From Rhopalosiphum padi (Eukaryota > Arthropoda > Insecta > Hemiptera > Aphididae): DNA of 64,000 bases. Of the stretch, positions 23,425-38,086 are shown in pieces. Every line of letters begins with the position of its first letter. The stretch's first letter is position 1. The notes beneath the pieces are model-generated. The model did not search any database and had not been told where the DNA came from. It was given only the letters and a program-made list of their open reading frames with translations. The stretch lies in NCBI RefSeq assembly GCF_020882245.1, contig NC_083598.1, positions 70,809,714-70,873,713 of the forward strand, given 5' to 3'. The position numbers and the translations under genes are program-made.

Positions 23425-25077
23425 ATTTATACTCTTTATAATATCACTATTAAAAAATAAAAATTATTCTAATATATTAGAATATATAATTGATTTAAAC
23501 TAGAATTTTAATTTAAAGTATGTAATTATCGTAAAGAGTAAAGACTAAATCTGATCTGTCGTAGTTTTGTAGTCGTCAGTCGAATTTTGAAATTTCAACA
23601 CAACAATACTAATACATCATTCAGTTGACACTCGACTGGACTATAATTATATTATACCACAAAATGACAAAATGTATTTGCTTATCAGTAAATCTGAGTA
23701 TCAGACCATTACCACACCACCTAATACCACAACAACCTGTTGCGATAACCCTTTATCATTTGTTGGTATTTTGTAGATATCATGAACTAAGATAATAAAT
23801 TAGTATATATTAGTTCATGGTAGATATTTATAATTTATATTTATTACAGAATATCTGTGGTATTTATATTTTGTGCGAAGAATACAGGCTATAATAAATA
23901 TAATATTACTTATTTGTGAACTTAAAACAGTTTCTAACATCGCAATTTGCCAATTAAAATTAAATGTATTATAGTTATATTTTTTATTTTTATAATATTA
24001 TGTATTATTACATTATGTTGTAATGAATGTAATGTTGTATCAGGCATAAGCTGTAACCACTGAACTGTAACTGTATATAGTTCAGTAATCAGTAGTACAG
24101 TGGCTGTATCCCCAAATGTTTAAAACATCAAAACAGTATTTATATATACATAATACATCTGTAGCGGTTTGTAGCTTTATGTTCATTGGTTAATTACTCA
24201 ATAGCCAATATACTTATGTTGGTCCGTAACATCGTTATTGTGATATGTAACATTCTCTAAGACTTAATATCTGCACTGTCACACAACAAAAACACCATGT
24301 ATTTTTAATTTGTATTTATTCTATGCGAAAACTTTAAACAAAACTACACTGTAGTCTTGTAAATTATGACAAATTCATCTCTACAAACATATTATGGTTG
24401 TAGATGGACAATTTTAAATGCTCACATATCAACTTGATTCAAAATTAAAATAACGAAAAAAAATATACACGAGAACCTAAGATATTATACCTTTAATTTT
24501 AAAAATATTTAAAATAAAAATTGAATAATTCTGAACGTTAAACGCGATTTAAGAGTTTATGACATGATGTTTTAATATTGGCATGTTACGATCTGAAGAT
24601 CTGATGATAAATGTTTTGCGTTTGAAAGACACTTGTGATTATGACGCATAGAAATATCTATTATTTTATTCTATGATATGACGTATTCGTCATGGGTAAA
24701 TACTATATTATATTTTAGGCATTTAGCCAGTTCTCACAATTATAATGGTATTACACTAAAATATTATGCTAAATTGCTAAATTCGAATTTCAAAGTAAAA
24801 ACATTTTCCATGGTAACTATACTTAATAAATATTTCTGTTGTGTTTATTAGCGCTATCTACGAATCAATTACTGTACTAAATGTACAGGTTTCAATTTCG
24901 GTCGTCGACTATCTATCATCTATGTATCATGTATGCTCAATGTTCAATGGTCAAATCTAAATCAAATGGTATTGACAATGGGTTAAAAATTGGGCTTAGA
25001 ATTTAAATTGTTTTTTCTAAATTTCTTAAAAATATTCAAGTCAATTATTTCCGAAACTTCCAAAATGTAAATGTAAA
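23425..25077. promoter_or_regulatory. Shared upstream region of LTA4H (-) and TRPM (+)
   Basis: About 2 kb separates the two start codons. Near 23520-23590 the sequence has the mixed composition expected of the LTA4H 5' untranslated region. Near 24900-25078 a candidate non-coding first exon of TRPM ends at a strong donor (AAAG/GTGAGT). No TATA box or CpG island is obvious between them. Confidence 0.4.
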
Positions 25078-25254
25078 GGTGAGTAACTAATTAGTTTCAA
25101 TATTGTGTTGCTTTATTGAATGTAACATTATTTTTTATAATTTACCTGTCGTCGCCTCGTCGGTTTGACATTTGGTCTAACACTATAAACTATGCAATAC
25201 TATTGTTTAATGTGTGGTAATTAGCCATTAATTTGTAAAATTTATGTTTTACAG

Positions 25255-25296
25255 TGTTCAGTGTTTTAGCCATCCAAAGGACCAGATTTAAATTTG
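25255..25296 (+). other. Candidate 5' untranslated exon of TRPM
   Basis: TTTTACAG acceptor before 25255 and GGTATG donor after 25296 enclose 42 bases without an ATG. Together with a likely exon ending at 25078 (GTGAGT donor) it would form the leader of the TRPM transcript. Confidence 0.35.
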
Positions 25297-25446
25297 GTAT
25301 GTTGTGTTAAAATGTGTTCAACGTATTTAAATTATATAATAATTAACCATTGGTCACACAATTTTATAAGTTTTACTATAAAAAGGGAAATAATGACCTT
25401 TATCATTGTATTTAAACTTCTTCCTTTTCAGATTCATTGGCTGACA

Positions 25447-28400
25447 ATGGTAGTAACGTTAAATTCTGCATGTTATAATCTTAACAAACAAAAAGCAACT
25501 AAGAGTCAGTATGATTTCAAAAATAAACAAATCCAAAAAAGTGTGTATATTTTCATTATTTATATATTTTTATTACATATATATAGAAATTATTAAAAAT
25601 TATAAAAGGTACCTACTATTGTCAAATATTCCCACATTTTTTATTTTAGTTAGCATATAGCACATTTTATGTAATATATTATATCACATTTATTTGCATT
25701 TACAACTTATCTTATCTTTTATATTATACTCAAGTATATTTTAATTAGTCTTGTTTTAAAGTAATAATATTATTTATTTTAGTTACATAATTGTGATTAA
25801 TCAATACCTATTTAGTTTTCTAATTACATATTGTAATGAATTTATTAATTTTTATTAATTTTACTAATTACTATATTTTAATTTAATTTAAATTAGATTA
25901 TAATTAGTCAATTAATTATTAGTATCTAATTATTTACCTACATACTAAAAATATTTCTCTTTAGAAAAATGTATAACAAACAATTATTTGAATTGTTACA
26001 ATTGATTCCCCAACAATATTTTATTTTTAGTTTTGTAAAATGACTAAATAAATTCTTTTTATTAGTTTATTTTTTAAATAAATAATTGCTTGTCAGCTTG
26101 AGTAAAATACCTTGGTAACTAATTACAATTTTTATTTTTTAGAGGCAAGCTCGGAGTTGGGTAGAAGCATTATTTCAAAAAAGAGATTGTGTAACTTTTA
26201 TTCCATCCACTGCCGATAAGACTAGGTAATTTTTTCAATAATTCAATAATTAGTATATAATAATTATTATTATTTATTTCTAATAATTTTAAATTAAAAC
26301 ATTAATTATAGATGCAGTTGTGGGCTTTCATTAACATTCCACTGTGGTGGAGGAAGTGGCTCTGTTCAATTAGATCCTGATAATCCAAATGAAGTCTGGT
26401 CCTCGTTAAGACACACCGTAGTTTCAGCAACAGATGCCTATGGAACAATTGAGTTTCAAGGTGGCCCCCATCCTACCAAAGCACAGGTAAACTATATTAA
26501 CATAATAATTAATAACATATTGATGATATACTAATGAGGACTAATGAGGGTTAAGAAATTGTTTTACAGTATGTTAGATTGTCACATGACACTAGACCAG
26601 AAACAATACTGCACTTATTTAATCGAGAATGGGGTTTAGAACTACCAAAATTATTAATAACTATTCAAGGAGGAAAAGCCAATTTCGAAATACAGCCCAA
26701 ATTGAAGAAGGTATTACGTAAAGGATTATTGAAAGCAGCTAAAACAACTGGTGCATGGGTATTTACTGGAGGAACAAACACTGGTAATTTTATAACATTT
26801 TTCTTTTACATAATACATGTAGAATTTTATTATATAAAAATAATTTTATATTTAGGTGTTACTCGTCAAGTGGGAGATGCACTTTTACTTGATTCACAAC
26901 GTCCAGGTAGAGTTGTGTCTATAGGCATAGCACCATGGGGTATTATTGAAAACAACCATGAACTTATTGGTCATAATAAAGATGTTCCCTACCATTCTAT
27001 ATCATCACCTAGATCTAAATTAGCTGTGTTGAATAATAGACATACATATTTCCTTTTGGTTGATGATGGCACATCAGGACGTTATGGGGCAGAAATTGAA
27101 TTACGCAAAAAATTGGAAAAATACATTTCAATTCAAAAGCTGCATCCAAGTAGTTTTATAATATAAAAATAACTTTTAAACAATATTTCAAGATGATTAT
27201 TTTTATTTAATTTTTACAGGTGCACATTATAGTACTCCCGTAGTTTGTCTTGTGATTGAAGGAGGTACTCATACAATTAGAGCAGTGTTAGAGTATGTTA
27301 CAGATACTCCTCCAGTACCAGTGGTTATATGTGATGGTTCAGGCAGAGCAGCTGATCTATTAGCTTTCACACACAGGTAAACACTTATCATAGCTTGAAA
27401 TTATCTATTTGCTTTTTAAGTATTAGTAATTAGATAAAAATGAAAAAGGTGGCCTATACCTTTTGAATCAGATATGCAGTGGATAGTGGCGGACAAACTG
27501 TTTTAGAAAATATGAAAGAATATCTATTAAATACCATACAATGTACATTTGAAGTTGGACAAGACAAAGCTGAACGTTTATATGAAGAACTCATAGAGTG
27601 TACAAGGCATAAAAATATGGTACTTATAAAATTGTATTTTATTCTTAGTTTGAAGCTTATTTTGATTCTTGGAAATATAGATCACTGTTTTTCGAATGAG
27701 TGATGGTCAAGAAAAGTCACAGGAATTAGATCAAACTATATTAACTGCATTATTTAAAAGTCAACATTTATCTCCTTCAGAGCAGTTGAGTTTGGCATTG
27801 ACTTGGAATCGTGTTGACATAGCTAGATCTGAAATATTTGTTTATGGACAAGAATGGCCAGAAGGTAAGTCGTAAAATATTTAATATTTGATTTATTTTA
27901 GAATTGCATAGTAAATGTGCATGTTATTTTTTTATAGGTGCTTTAGAAGAATCTATGATGCAAGCTTTAGAACATGACCGGATTGATTTTGTAAAACTGT
28001 TGTTAGAAAATGGTGTTAGTATGAAGAAATTTTTATCTATTTCTAGGCTGGAGGAGTTATACAATACTGTAAGTAACATTTTACATAATATTACACAAAT
28101 TTATTTAAAATATATTTTTTCCCAGAAAATTTAATTTCTGTTTCTTAATACTTTATTTGTAATTTAAATTTGAAATTCTTTGTTTAATTAGATACATATA
28201 TAGTATATACATATAACTACTAAGAATGTTGACTTAACATAGTAAAAATAGTTTTAAGGTTTTTAAATAGTATCATACAAGATTAATTGTTATTTCTGTT
28301 GTCCTATGCTAAATGATAAATAGTAAAATAGTAAAGTACAGTTGACCATTCTGTATAGAAAATAAAAAGTTGTATTAATTCAATGACTATAGTATATGCA

Positions 28401-31400
28401 TCAAAAGTAATTTGTTATACACCAGTAGTTAACCAATTTAAAGTAATTTGTATGCACAAAATAAATTATCAATGTCAAATTAAGTACATTACCTCAATTA
28501 TAGTTATTTGGTATTTTAATTTATAACGGTTGTGTCACATCTATTGAATATTTAAATACTGAAAAATGTGTTAAATTAATGTTACTTTAAATTATCTATT
28601 TTAGTATTTAATTTATTTAATCCTAAAATAATTTAGCATGATGATGAACTAGATAATGTAGAAATAAAATAAATATAATCAAATTTTTATGAATTAGGAA
28701 AATTTGAGTTACATATTATCAATAAATATCAATGCACATTTAAATTTTTACGTATTCATATTTAATTTGATTTTTTTCAGAAACAAGGACCAACAAATAC
28801 ATTAGGATATATATTACGGGATGTTCGACCTCATATCCCTCAAGGTTATATGTATACATTGCATGACATTGGATTAGTAATTAATAAATTAATGGGTGGT
28901 GCATACAGGTAGAATTGAAATGTTATTATTTTCATTGTTTTATTTATTTTTTGATTTACGTTCTTTAAATAGAGCTCAATATACCAGACGTAAATTTCGT
29001 GCAATGTATGCCCAAACACGCCGTTTGAACAATACACATAGAAATAGTGCTTCATTTACACGTTACTATGGAAACAATTTAACATTGGGCGTTTTAGCCG
29101 ATTCTGAACATTCTGAAGAGGAATCTCTTTTTGAATATCCATTTAATGAGTTATTAGTACGTAATTAATTGTTTACTTGTTATATTATTATAAATGTCAT
29201 TACAATCTTATTTCTTAACCAAGTTATAAGAGAATTTAATGTATAATTTGATGTTTTTTTTTCTAAAAAAACATATTAATTAGTCTAAATAAATAATTTA
29301 AAATTTTGGTTAGCTAACAGCATTGAGTTTAGATGGTATTGATAAATAATTTGTTTAAATTTTTACATTTTAAAATTTTAAAAATTATTTTATAATAATT
29401 AATAACATATGGTTTGGTTTTTTTTATTTTAGTAGAAGACACAATCCATATAAGACTTGTTTAAATTATGAGGGACAAATTATTTAAGTAAACAGTTGAA
29501 GTAAAGAGTATTCAAATAATATATTTGAACTTAGGTTTATTAATTACTAATTTATCAAAGGGATAAAATGTTCTCTAATTCTGGTGTAACCTATATTAGT
29601 TATTTGTTTATATGAATTTGTATTAGTGTTTTATCTGAAAAAAATGATGAAGTCATTTCTGTAAAAATATACATAAACATTTTAAAATTGGACTACTTGT
29701 TAATCTATATAATATATTTCAATAATTCTCAAATTTGTATTATTTCCATACAATTGTTTGTACTAAGATTAATAGTTTTAAAAATATGACTACAATTTAT
29801 CCAGTTATTTAAGTTAAAATTGAATTGTTTTTAAGAATTGTGCATCAAATGTTAAATCTCATCATTTATTTTTTCAGTAAATTTCTACTGCTCTAAAATA
29901 TTTTTTTGATTTGATGATAATTATTGTTTTAAACTTTCAAATTACATATTCTACATAGTTTATTTACAGTATAATTGTATAAAGTTGGCTTGGTTTTTCA
30001 TTTTTTTAGATTTGGACTGTGTTGACTAAGCGTCAAGAAATGGCATTATTAATGTGGCAACATGGAGAAGAAGCATTAGTTAAATCACTTGCTGCCTGTA
30101 AACTTTATAAAGCCATGGCACATGAAGCAGCAGAAGATGATTTAGAGACAGAAATATATGATGAATTACGAAATTATGCTAAAGTATTTGAAGATATCTG
30201 TATGTATCAACATTTATAAATTAAATTAAATTAAATTATAAATAATGATAAAATATGATTTTAGCACTAGAGTTATTGGATTATTGCTATCGTCAAGATG
30301 ATGACCAAGCCCAACAAATGCTTACAGTTGAGCTGCAAAATTGGAGTGGTCAAACTTGTCTTAGCTTAGCCGTGGCTGCAAATCATAGAGCTTTGCTTGC
30401 TCACCCTTGTAGCCAAATTATACTTGCTGATTTGTGGATGGGAGGTCTAAGAACAAGGAAAAATACCAACATCAGGGTATTAACAATATTAATGCTAAAT
30501 TATAGATACATTATTCTTAAAAAGTGTTTGATTATAGATTTTATTAGGATTGCTGTTTCCACCATATATATCAAGGCTAGAATTTAAATCTCGAAAAGAA
30601 TTGCAGTCAATGCCTCAAACTGAAGAAGAACATTTATATGGTTTGGAATTAGAAGAAGAAAATGAAAGTGTGGAAGGAGGTGTAAATCGGTCACACTTAA
30701 ATCTTGTGGAGACAAATTTAGATGTATGAATTAAAATGTAATTTTATTATAATATTTATTAATATATGACACAATTTAAGGGTGTATCATCAGTCAAAGA
30801 TAATGAAACAGCTGAAAATGGTACCATGTTGCCAAGTGCTTCAATAGGAGGTACAATTAAAAATTCTGATTTTGAACATAAATGTGTAACTCCATCATAC
30901 GAATATAGTGCTTTTGATTTAAAGAGACAGCGACCATTGCCTTTGCGGCATAAGATCATAGAATTTTACACTGCACCAATAACTAAATTTTTAGCGAATT
31001 CTGTTAGTATTTCAAAAATATTGAATTATAATGATTTTAGTATGCTGTTAATTAAGTAATAAGATAAACAAATGTACTTTGATTTTACAGGCGGCATATT
31101 TTGTCTTTTTAGTTCTTTTCACATATGTGGTGCTTGTCCGTATGGAAGAAAATCCATCTTGGCAAGAATTTTATGTAATTGCTTATATATGCACGTTTGG
31201 TTGTGAAAAAATTAGAGAAATTGTTTCTTCTGAACCTACCAGCATTAGGTAATATTTAAAATAAATTGTATATTTTAATGTCTACTAGATCTTAATTTAA
31301 TAATTTTTTTTAGTGATAAATTTTCTGTTTGGGCATGGAATATGTGGAATCCGTGTGATGCTGCAGCAATTATTTTTTTCTTAACCGGTCTTTGTTTAAG

Positions 31401-34400
31401 GTTACAACCATCATCACAAGCTATTGGAAGAGTTATGTTCTGTACAGATATTATTTATTGGTATTTGCGAATTCTGAATATACTTGGTGTTAATAAATAT
31501 CTTGGTTAGTAATTATCAAATAGTTTAAAAATTCTTATATTATTTATACATGAATATTTCTTCATACATTAGGACCACTTGTTACAATGATGGGTAAAAT
31601 GATCAAAAATATGCTGTACTTTGTAGTACTTTTACTAGTAGTGCTTATGAGCTTTGGAGTAAGCAGGCGATCAATTTTGTATCCTGATTCTGATCCTGAA
31701 TGGATTTTAATCCGAGAAATATTTTTGCAACCATATTTTATGTTATATGGAGAAGTATTTATAAACAATTTATTTAATAAAAATGTATATGAATGTTTTT
31801 TAATTTATAATATATTATTATTTAGGTGTATGCTGATCAAATATATCCAGGATGTGACGAATCATCTGGCATGCCAAATTGCCAAACTGGGAGATGGGTC
31901 ACACCATTAGTAATGGCCATGTACTTATTAGTTGCCAATATTTTACTTATTAATCTCTTGATTGCGGTTTTCAACAACATTTTTAATGATATTAATGCTA
32001 TATCTCATCAGGTAATTGTTAATCAATAATAAGCAGTGATGTACTGAACAATGTTCAAATCTAAGATAAACTACCATTTTTACTACCCTTGCACCAATGA
32101 CTTTTAATCTATATTTTTTTACTTAATAGTAATCTAATCTCACTATTATTACTAAAAACTTTTTATTATGCTAAATCTATTAACCAGCAATCACTCATTT
32201 TGGTTTTGGGGCAATTGCCTCAAAAATGCCTACTTCACAATTCCATTAATATATGAATAAGTATAGCGGAAATCAGTTGACAATTATTACAAATTCCAAA
32301 GGCCAGCAAGTTTATCTTTATATAATAAATAACTTGTTGTAAATGGAAATAAAGAAATTACTGAGAAAAAATTTTTATCGGTACTAAAAAACTATTCCTA
32401 AACTAATGACATGGTATATTTGAAAGTTTCCATACTATTGACAATACTATATATTATTTTGATGATTAGAATTTGATGTATAATATTAGATACAACACTT
32501 TTTTTTTAGGTATGGATGTTCCAGAGATTTACAGTGGTTATGGAGTATGAACAAAAGCCATCGCTTCCACCGCCTTTAATTTTTTTTTGTCATGTTTTCC
32601 TATTAGCAAAGTATCTTTGTCGCAAAATTCAAGGCATTCAAGAAACTTATGACAATGGTTTAAAGTTATTTTTGGGTAATGAAGAATTAGAACAGCTATA
32701 TGATTTTGAAGAAGAATGTGTTGAAGGATATTTTCGTGAGAAGGATTACAAATTACAAATGTCTATGGAAGAAAGAATTAAGATGTCTTTAGAAAAAACT
32801 GAAAATATTCAACAGAAGGTAGATGATATTAACCAGAAGGAAAACTTACAAAACTCATCAGTACAAGTATGATATATTTTTTAATTATAATTTATTAATT
32901 AATTTACAATTGGATTAATTTTAGGCTTTAGAATTTCGACTTCACAAGATAGAAGACTTAATGGACCAAACATTGTCCACTTTAGGTGTAATACATAGAT
33001 TCATGGCAACACAAAATGGTGACCAAGATAGTGGTAGTAGCAGTGACAATGCTCAAAAAAGAAGTAATTCTTATGAACCAGAATTTGATTCTGATCCAAA
33101 AATTCTTCCTATCACTGGTAGAACGAGATGTATTAGTGAACGATCAGACTTATTATCAGATATTTCAGATGCTTTACCATCTGCATATCGTAGAAAAAAA
33201 AAGTATTCATTTCATGAGAAACGTCCACCAAATTTTTCTGATAGTAACTTTTTACTGTCTCAATTTGATGGTGTTCCATCATTTAATGATAAAGGAGGTA
33301 TAGAACTATACAATTATGAAAATCGTCGGATGTCAGTTAATTCAGCAAGAACAGTAGATAGGAAATTTGATACTGAAAGTACATTATCACCAGATTTTAA
33401 CTGTAAAGAAGTGGAGGATATTGATTGTGGTGATGTTGATTGCAAATGTGATAGTGGTGATCATGCTATTGCTAGATCAAGTGTAGATCGTACAATCTGG
33501 GTAGAACCACTCATCAAAGTGTTTCCTCCAACACCTAGCAGACAAGTTTACTCTAGGTACATTTTATTAACAATTTAATAATTTATTTATATTTAATACA
33601 GTTGCTTTTAAGTTATATTACACTAATATTTAAAATTAAAACTTGGTTTAAACTTAAAAAAATAGTATTGAAATCATCATAAAATTAATATTGTTTGATG
33701 ATAACATTTTATGTATAATTTTAAAATAATAAATAAAGAATATTTTGCAACTCTTCAATAAAACCTTTTGCAATTTAAGTCATAATCAAGCTTTACCATT
33801 CTTTATTAGCATAAGAGTAATTAAATAATTAATACTTTTTAAAATTTTAATTAATATATAAAAAATAAAAAGTTAATCTTATTCATTAATTAGTACTTTT
33901 ATACCTTTATACTATAAGAACAGTTATTTTTTAATATATAATAAATTTGAATTGATTCTTACAATAAGATGAACTAGAAACTCCAAATGGCTTTATTAGT
34001 TTTTTTTTTTTTTGTAGCTTACTATCTCCACACTGTGACCATTCACCTAATAGAGGGAATACACCAGTACCACGTACTAGGCATGCGTCTGAGATGTCAA
34101 ACCCAGAAATTGCTAGATACCTGGAAAAAGAACATCTTAGAGATGCAGAGGAAAATGATTATCATCTGATGGAAGGCTTGATAAAACAACATAAACCAAA
34201 AACTTCAAATACAATTGACATACCTATCAATGCTCATAACGATCATGTGAGTAATATTTTGTATGATGTTGGTATGCTAATAATAATAACTTGATACATT
34301 AATTTAGATGATCCGTCGACGCACATGTACAGATATAGATCCAAGTGATCTGCTTTCCAACACTCCAAATTTGACAGAAAGCTCAACATCCTATAATCCG

Positions 34401-34433
34401 CTCAACAGCATGTCTTCCAAAAATTACGATTAA
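25447..34433 (+). CDS. Trpm: TRPM-family cation channel
   Basis: Tetrameric, divalent-permeable melastatin TRP channel; fly Trpm serves Mg/Zn homeostasis. Coding exons: 25447-25542, 26143-26225, 26312-26486, 26570-26783, 26856-27149, 27220-27376, 27472-27619, 27681-27864, 27938-28068, 28781-28908, 28973-29156, 30010-30199, 30265-30476, 30538-30723, 30781-31002, 31091-31248, 31314-31504, 31573-31754, 31826-32011, 32510-32866, 32925-33556, 34018-34246, 34308-34433. All phases fit; 1554 aa. Order: N-terminal RSWVEALFQKRDCVTF, SLOG-like TRPM homology domain (about 110-370), ankyrin-like helical region, six membrane helices (about 869-1098), pore YFMLYGEVYADQ (1039-1050), TRP box WMFQRFTVV after S6 with PSLPPPL, then a coiled coil (about 1227-1250) and a Ser-rich tail. 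No alpha-kinase domain. First exon and start are the least certain; its donor (AGT/GTGTAT) was chosen to keep phase. Confidence 0.94.
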
Positions 34434-37400
34434 ACCAAATATTATTTTTAAATCAAATAGTGAGTAGAAAATTTTATTTTATTTTTTTTTAATTATACTA
34501 TTATCAATTATATTAATTTGGGCTCTGATTAAAATCCATTAGTGTACTTAAATTGGGCAATTCTATTGTATTATTATTATTATTATTTTTTTTTTTTTTA
34601 TAAATTTTTCTTCAATAAAATTGAAAAATTGTATACAAATAGTTATAGTTACCTACTTATTCCGCATTGGTTTTTTTTTTTTTTTAATAGTTTAAAACAT
34701 TTAAACAATATTTTAATTTAGTTGTATATGTTTTTCTATGCACAGACAATTTTAGAACAGTGAAATATTTTTTTTTATATTTAAATGTAGGCTATTTTAC
34801 CTAAACAATTTTAGTTTATTAAAATATATTGTTTCATGATCACGATCAATAATATATATTGTTGTTTTTCTTTTATTAATTTGTTATTTATTTTTGTTGG
34901 ATTAGTTTGAAGTTTAATTAATCTTATTGATTATTGATTTAAGAAAAAATGATTTAATTTCATTCATAAATATGTAGATATGTTCCAATTCTCCATTAAC
35001 ACCTTTATAATATTTACTATTGTTACCTTTTATAATAGGTTAATTTAATTATTACCGAAAAAATTGCATTTATGTATTATTAAAAATTAATTATTAATGT
35101 TTACTTTAAAGTCTATACCGTCTTACTGTAGAATGGTGTTACCTACTACTGAACTACTAAGTTTATAGTATAAATATCGTTTATAACTTAACAAGCAAAT
35201 TTTTTTTTTAATTAAAATCATAAAATCATCAATTATGAGGAGCCTTATATTATATTTTTAGGATTTTAGCAATTTTTGTAAAAACTTAAAAAAAAGTAAA
35301 ATTTCAATCATTTACAGTTAATTGTTTTTTAAATAGATTTTATTAAAAACTGGTTTTGCATAAAAATTTACATTTGATTTTGATTTTTTTTCTCCAATTA
35401 TTTTGATAAGTAGCCGGATTTTTAATGTTTACTTCTCAAAAGTACCAATCATTATTCTACTAGAAAAGATATTGAAGTAGTTTAACTATTTTTTCTTATA
35501 TAAACCATGTACACAATATACAAAATAAAAAACACATCATTTAAAAGAAAAACTAGAATCTCAACACAAAATTGTTTTTTTTTATTGTGTTGTATCTTGT
35601 AATTAAATGATAAATTGATAACCAACAACCGTATAAAGTTAAAATATTACAACATTTTTAAAATAGAATTTTCTTTACATAGATAGGTAGTATAATTTTC
35701 AAAATGTTTTGATTCTTTTTAAGCTATTTATAAACATTTTCTATTCTCGGTCAAAAAACTTAAAAAATTACGCGAGATTCTTTTTTAGTGGTACTTTGTA
35801 GGTATTTAAAAATATGGCACGATTTAATTTATAATAATTTAAGTTTAAAATGTTGATCAAATTTGCCAAAATTACGCAGGGCTTAAATTACAAGTATAAA
35901 TATCGTTTTACTTTTTACTTTACGTTTTTTTTTTTAAACGTTATAAAATAGTACCCAATGTTTAACGTTATTTATTTATTATATTTTCAAACATTATTTG
36001 ATTTTTCTGTTTAATGATAAAAATAAAGCAAAATTGAAATACCAATGACATAATTGATCATGGATACAAGAACTAGTTGAATTATAGAAATTTACTATTT
36101 AATAAAAAAAAACAACAACACAATTTTTCGGAAAATATTAACTATTGTTCATAAAGTTCATACTTTGAAGGTGAAAAAAATAGGTAATAAATAATAAAAA
36201 TGAAATTTTCATTAGAATGATATAATTATGTCAAAGCAGCTATGACATTGACATACCTGTTCATGACGAGGTATACTTGACTTCTTTTATAAAAAAAATA
36301 ACGGTTCCTATCCCTTTTTTTCTAAATTGTATTAACTCTTGTATAGTCTTATAGATGTTTAAGTTAAATATTGGAAAGTCACAAAAATGATGTTTTTTTT
36401 GTATGTCTGGTTGACTGGGAGTAAGTTTATTCAGTATTCTGTCCCAGACTCTCAGTTTTTAGGGGTATTATTTATTTTTCTACCTTATCAAAAGGGATTA
36501 AGATCTATTTCTTTAGCCCTCGTGGTAACATTACGTACCTATTTACCGCCTTACTAATACACTCTTTCACTGACTCAGTCACTTAAGAATGATGTTAGGA
36601 ACGGTTCACGAATCCACGAATTCAACACTTTTAGTCTAATTATTAGTCTATTACTACTGTCTACTATTTTTTTTTTTATTTAAAAACAAATATACAGTTT
36701 TACATCAATTATCAATCTTCTGTAACTATACATTAATAACTCATGCTGCAAACATTAAATCAATAATTATTATTAATAACTTTAAAACTAAAGTGTACGA
36801 CTGGCAACCACGATCATCGTCCACCGACCATTGTTTTTAGAAAATAGAACACCAACTTACTGTAAAAGTACTAATTAAAGTAAGCATATTTCGTACGTTA
36901 TCAAGTAAAAAAATATTGATCAAATGTACCTATGTTATCCCATAATAGTAGGGTAGGTATATGTCGAAGTATTTTTTTGATTTTCAACAAGGTTCATGGA
37001 TTAAAGACTCGATCTTCATTTGTGTAATTGAAAATATAAACAATTTTAGAATAATTTTTGTATGTATTAATCTATATGATGTATGAATTCTTAAATCCCT
37101 TCTGTAGCTAAATGGGGGGAAAAAATCAGACTAGAAACTGTGAAGCAGTTAGAAAAGGTAAAATGGAGTGCATCTTCTATTATTTTGATAATTCTATGAC
37201 AAATTCTAGAATGTAAACATTGTAAACTATAACCGTCAGTCAGATGATCATAATAATTATTAATGACTACATGCCTAGTATACCATCTGATTTCTAAAAT
37301 TATATTATTTGTAAAATAAATAATTAGTGTATACTTTTCGGACGTTAGGAGTTCTTACTCGTATCATAGGCGTATTATTGAATCATATTGTATTTAAATT

Positions 37401-37635
37401 AGTTTGCGCTTTTAAGTGTTTATACAAAAGTTGGATTGGCTTTTGTGATTCTCGGTCAATTAAAACATCACGTGGTTACCGTATTGCCTATTGACATGCA
37501 TCAACTATAGTCTATAAGTCTATAAAGTACGCACTTTCAGACATCACCTGGCACTTAGTCGAACTTCGTAACGGAAATGGAGTCGTTTTCGTTATGGTGC
37601 ACTGACTACAGTATAGTGGAAGCCGGCGGTAGAAA
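34434..37635. other. Intergenic, TRPM 3' region and repeats
   Basis: The first few hundred bases are TRPM 3' untranslated sequence with AATAAA near 34613. 35660-35790 is a reverse-oriented copy of the dispersed AT-rich repeat. No gene seen. Confidence 0.5.
35660..35790 (-). repeat. Dispersed AT-rich repeat, reverse copy
   Basis: Reversed, this reads through TTTATAAATAGCTTAAAAAG and an ACATTTTGAAAATT block, as in the 9640-9850 copy (TCTATAAATAGCTTAAAAAA, ATATTTTGAAAATT). Confidence 0.35.
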
Positions 37636-38086
37636 GTGAACGCCATACCCCCATGTGTTGTCTCCGTCTTACACACGTACTACATGGAAAAAACGCGTTT
37701 ACGCAGTCTGAGTAGAACTCGCTCAATTTTGGTTCTAGAGTAAATATACCTATAAAATTAAAAGATGACAATATTTTGGAAGACAAGACGCTGAGTTTTT
37801 AAAAAAAATTTAAATGTTGAAAAGTTAAAGGTTATTTATAATTAAAATATATTATAATTAATATTAAAATCTTTGCTAATTTTAAACGATTATAATGAAC
37901 GTTATATTGGGAATAATGGAAAAAACAGCGTTTTGCTCTCTGAAATATTGTCGTCTTTTAATTTTATAATAGGTATATTTACTCTAAAACCAAAATTGAG
38001 CAAGTTCTACTCAAACTGCATAAACGCGTTTTATGTATGTCGTATACTTGTGTAAGACGGAGACAACAAATGCGAGTATGACGTCC
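37636..38086. mobile_element. Foldback/MITE element with ~145-bp inverted arms
   Basis: The right arm (about 37942-38086) and the reverse complement of the left arm (about 37636-37779) are close copies. Shared blocks include TAGGTATATTTACTCTA, CCAAAATTGAGC, TAAACGCGTTTT and GTAAGACGGAGACAACA. Both arms translate to near-identical short peptides containing ILSSFNFI and GIFTL, a by-product of the duplication. The central loop is about 160 bp. A degraded end of the same type appears at 56548-56590. Confidence 0.65.

Noticed and set aside
37592..38055. Two short proteins with similar sequence on opposite strands
   Set aside because: Similarity is due to the inverted arms of a foldback element, not to genes.
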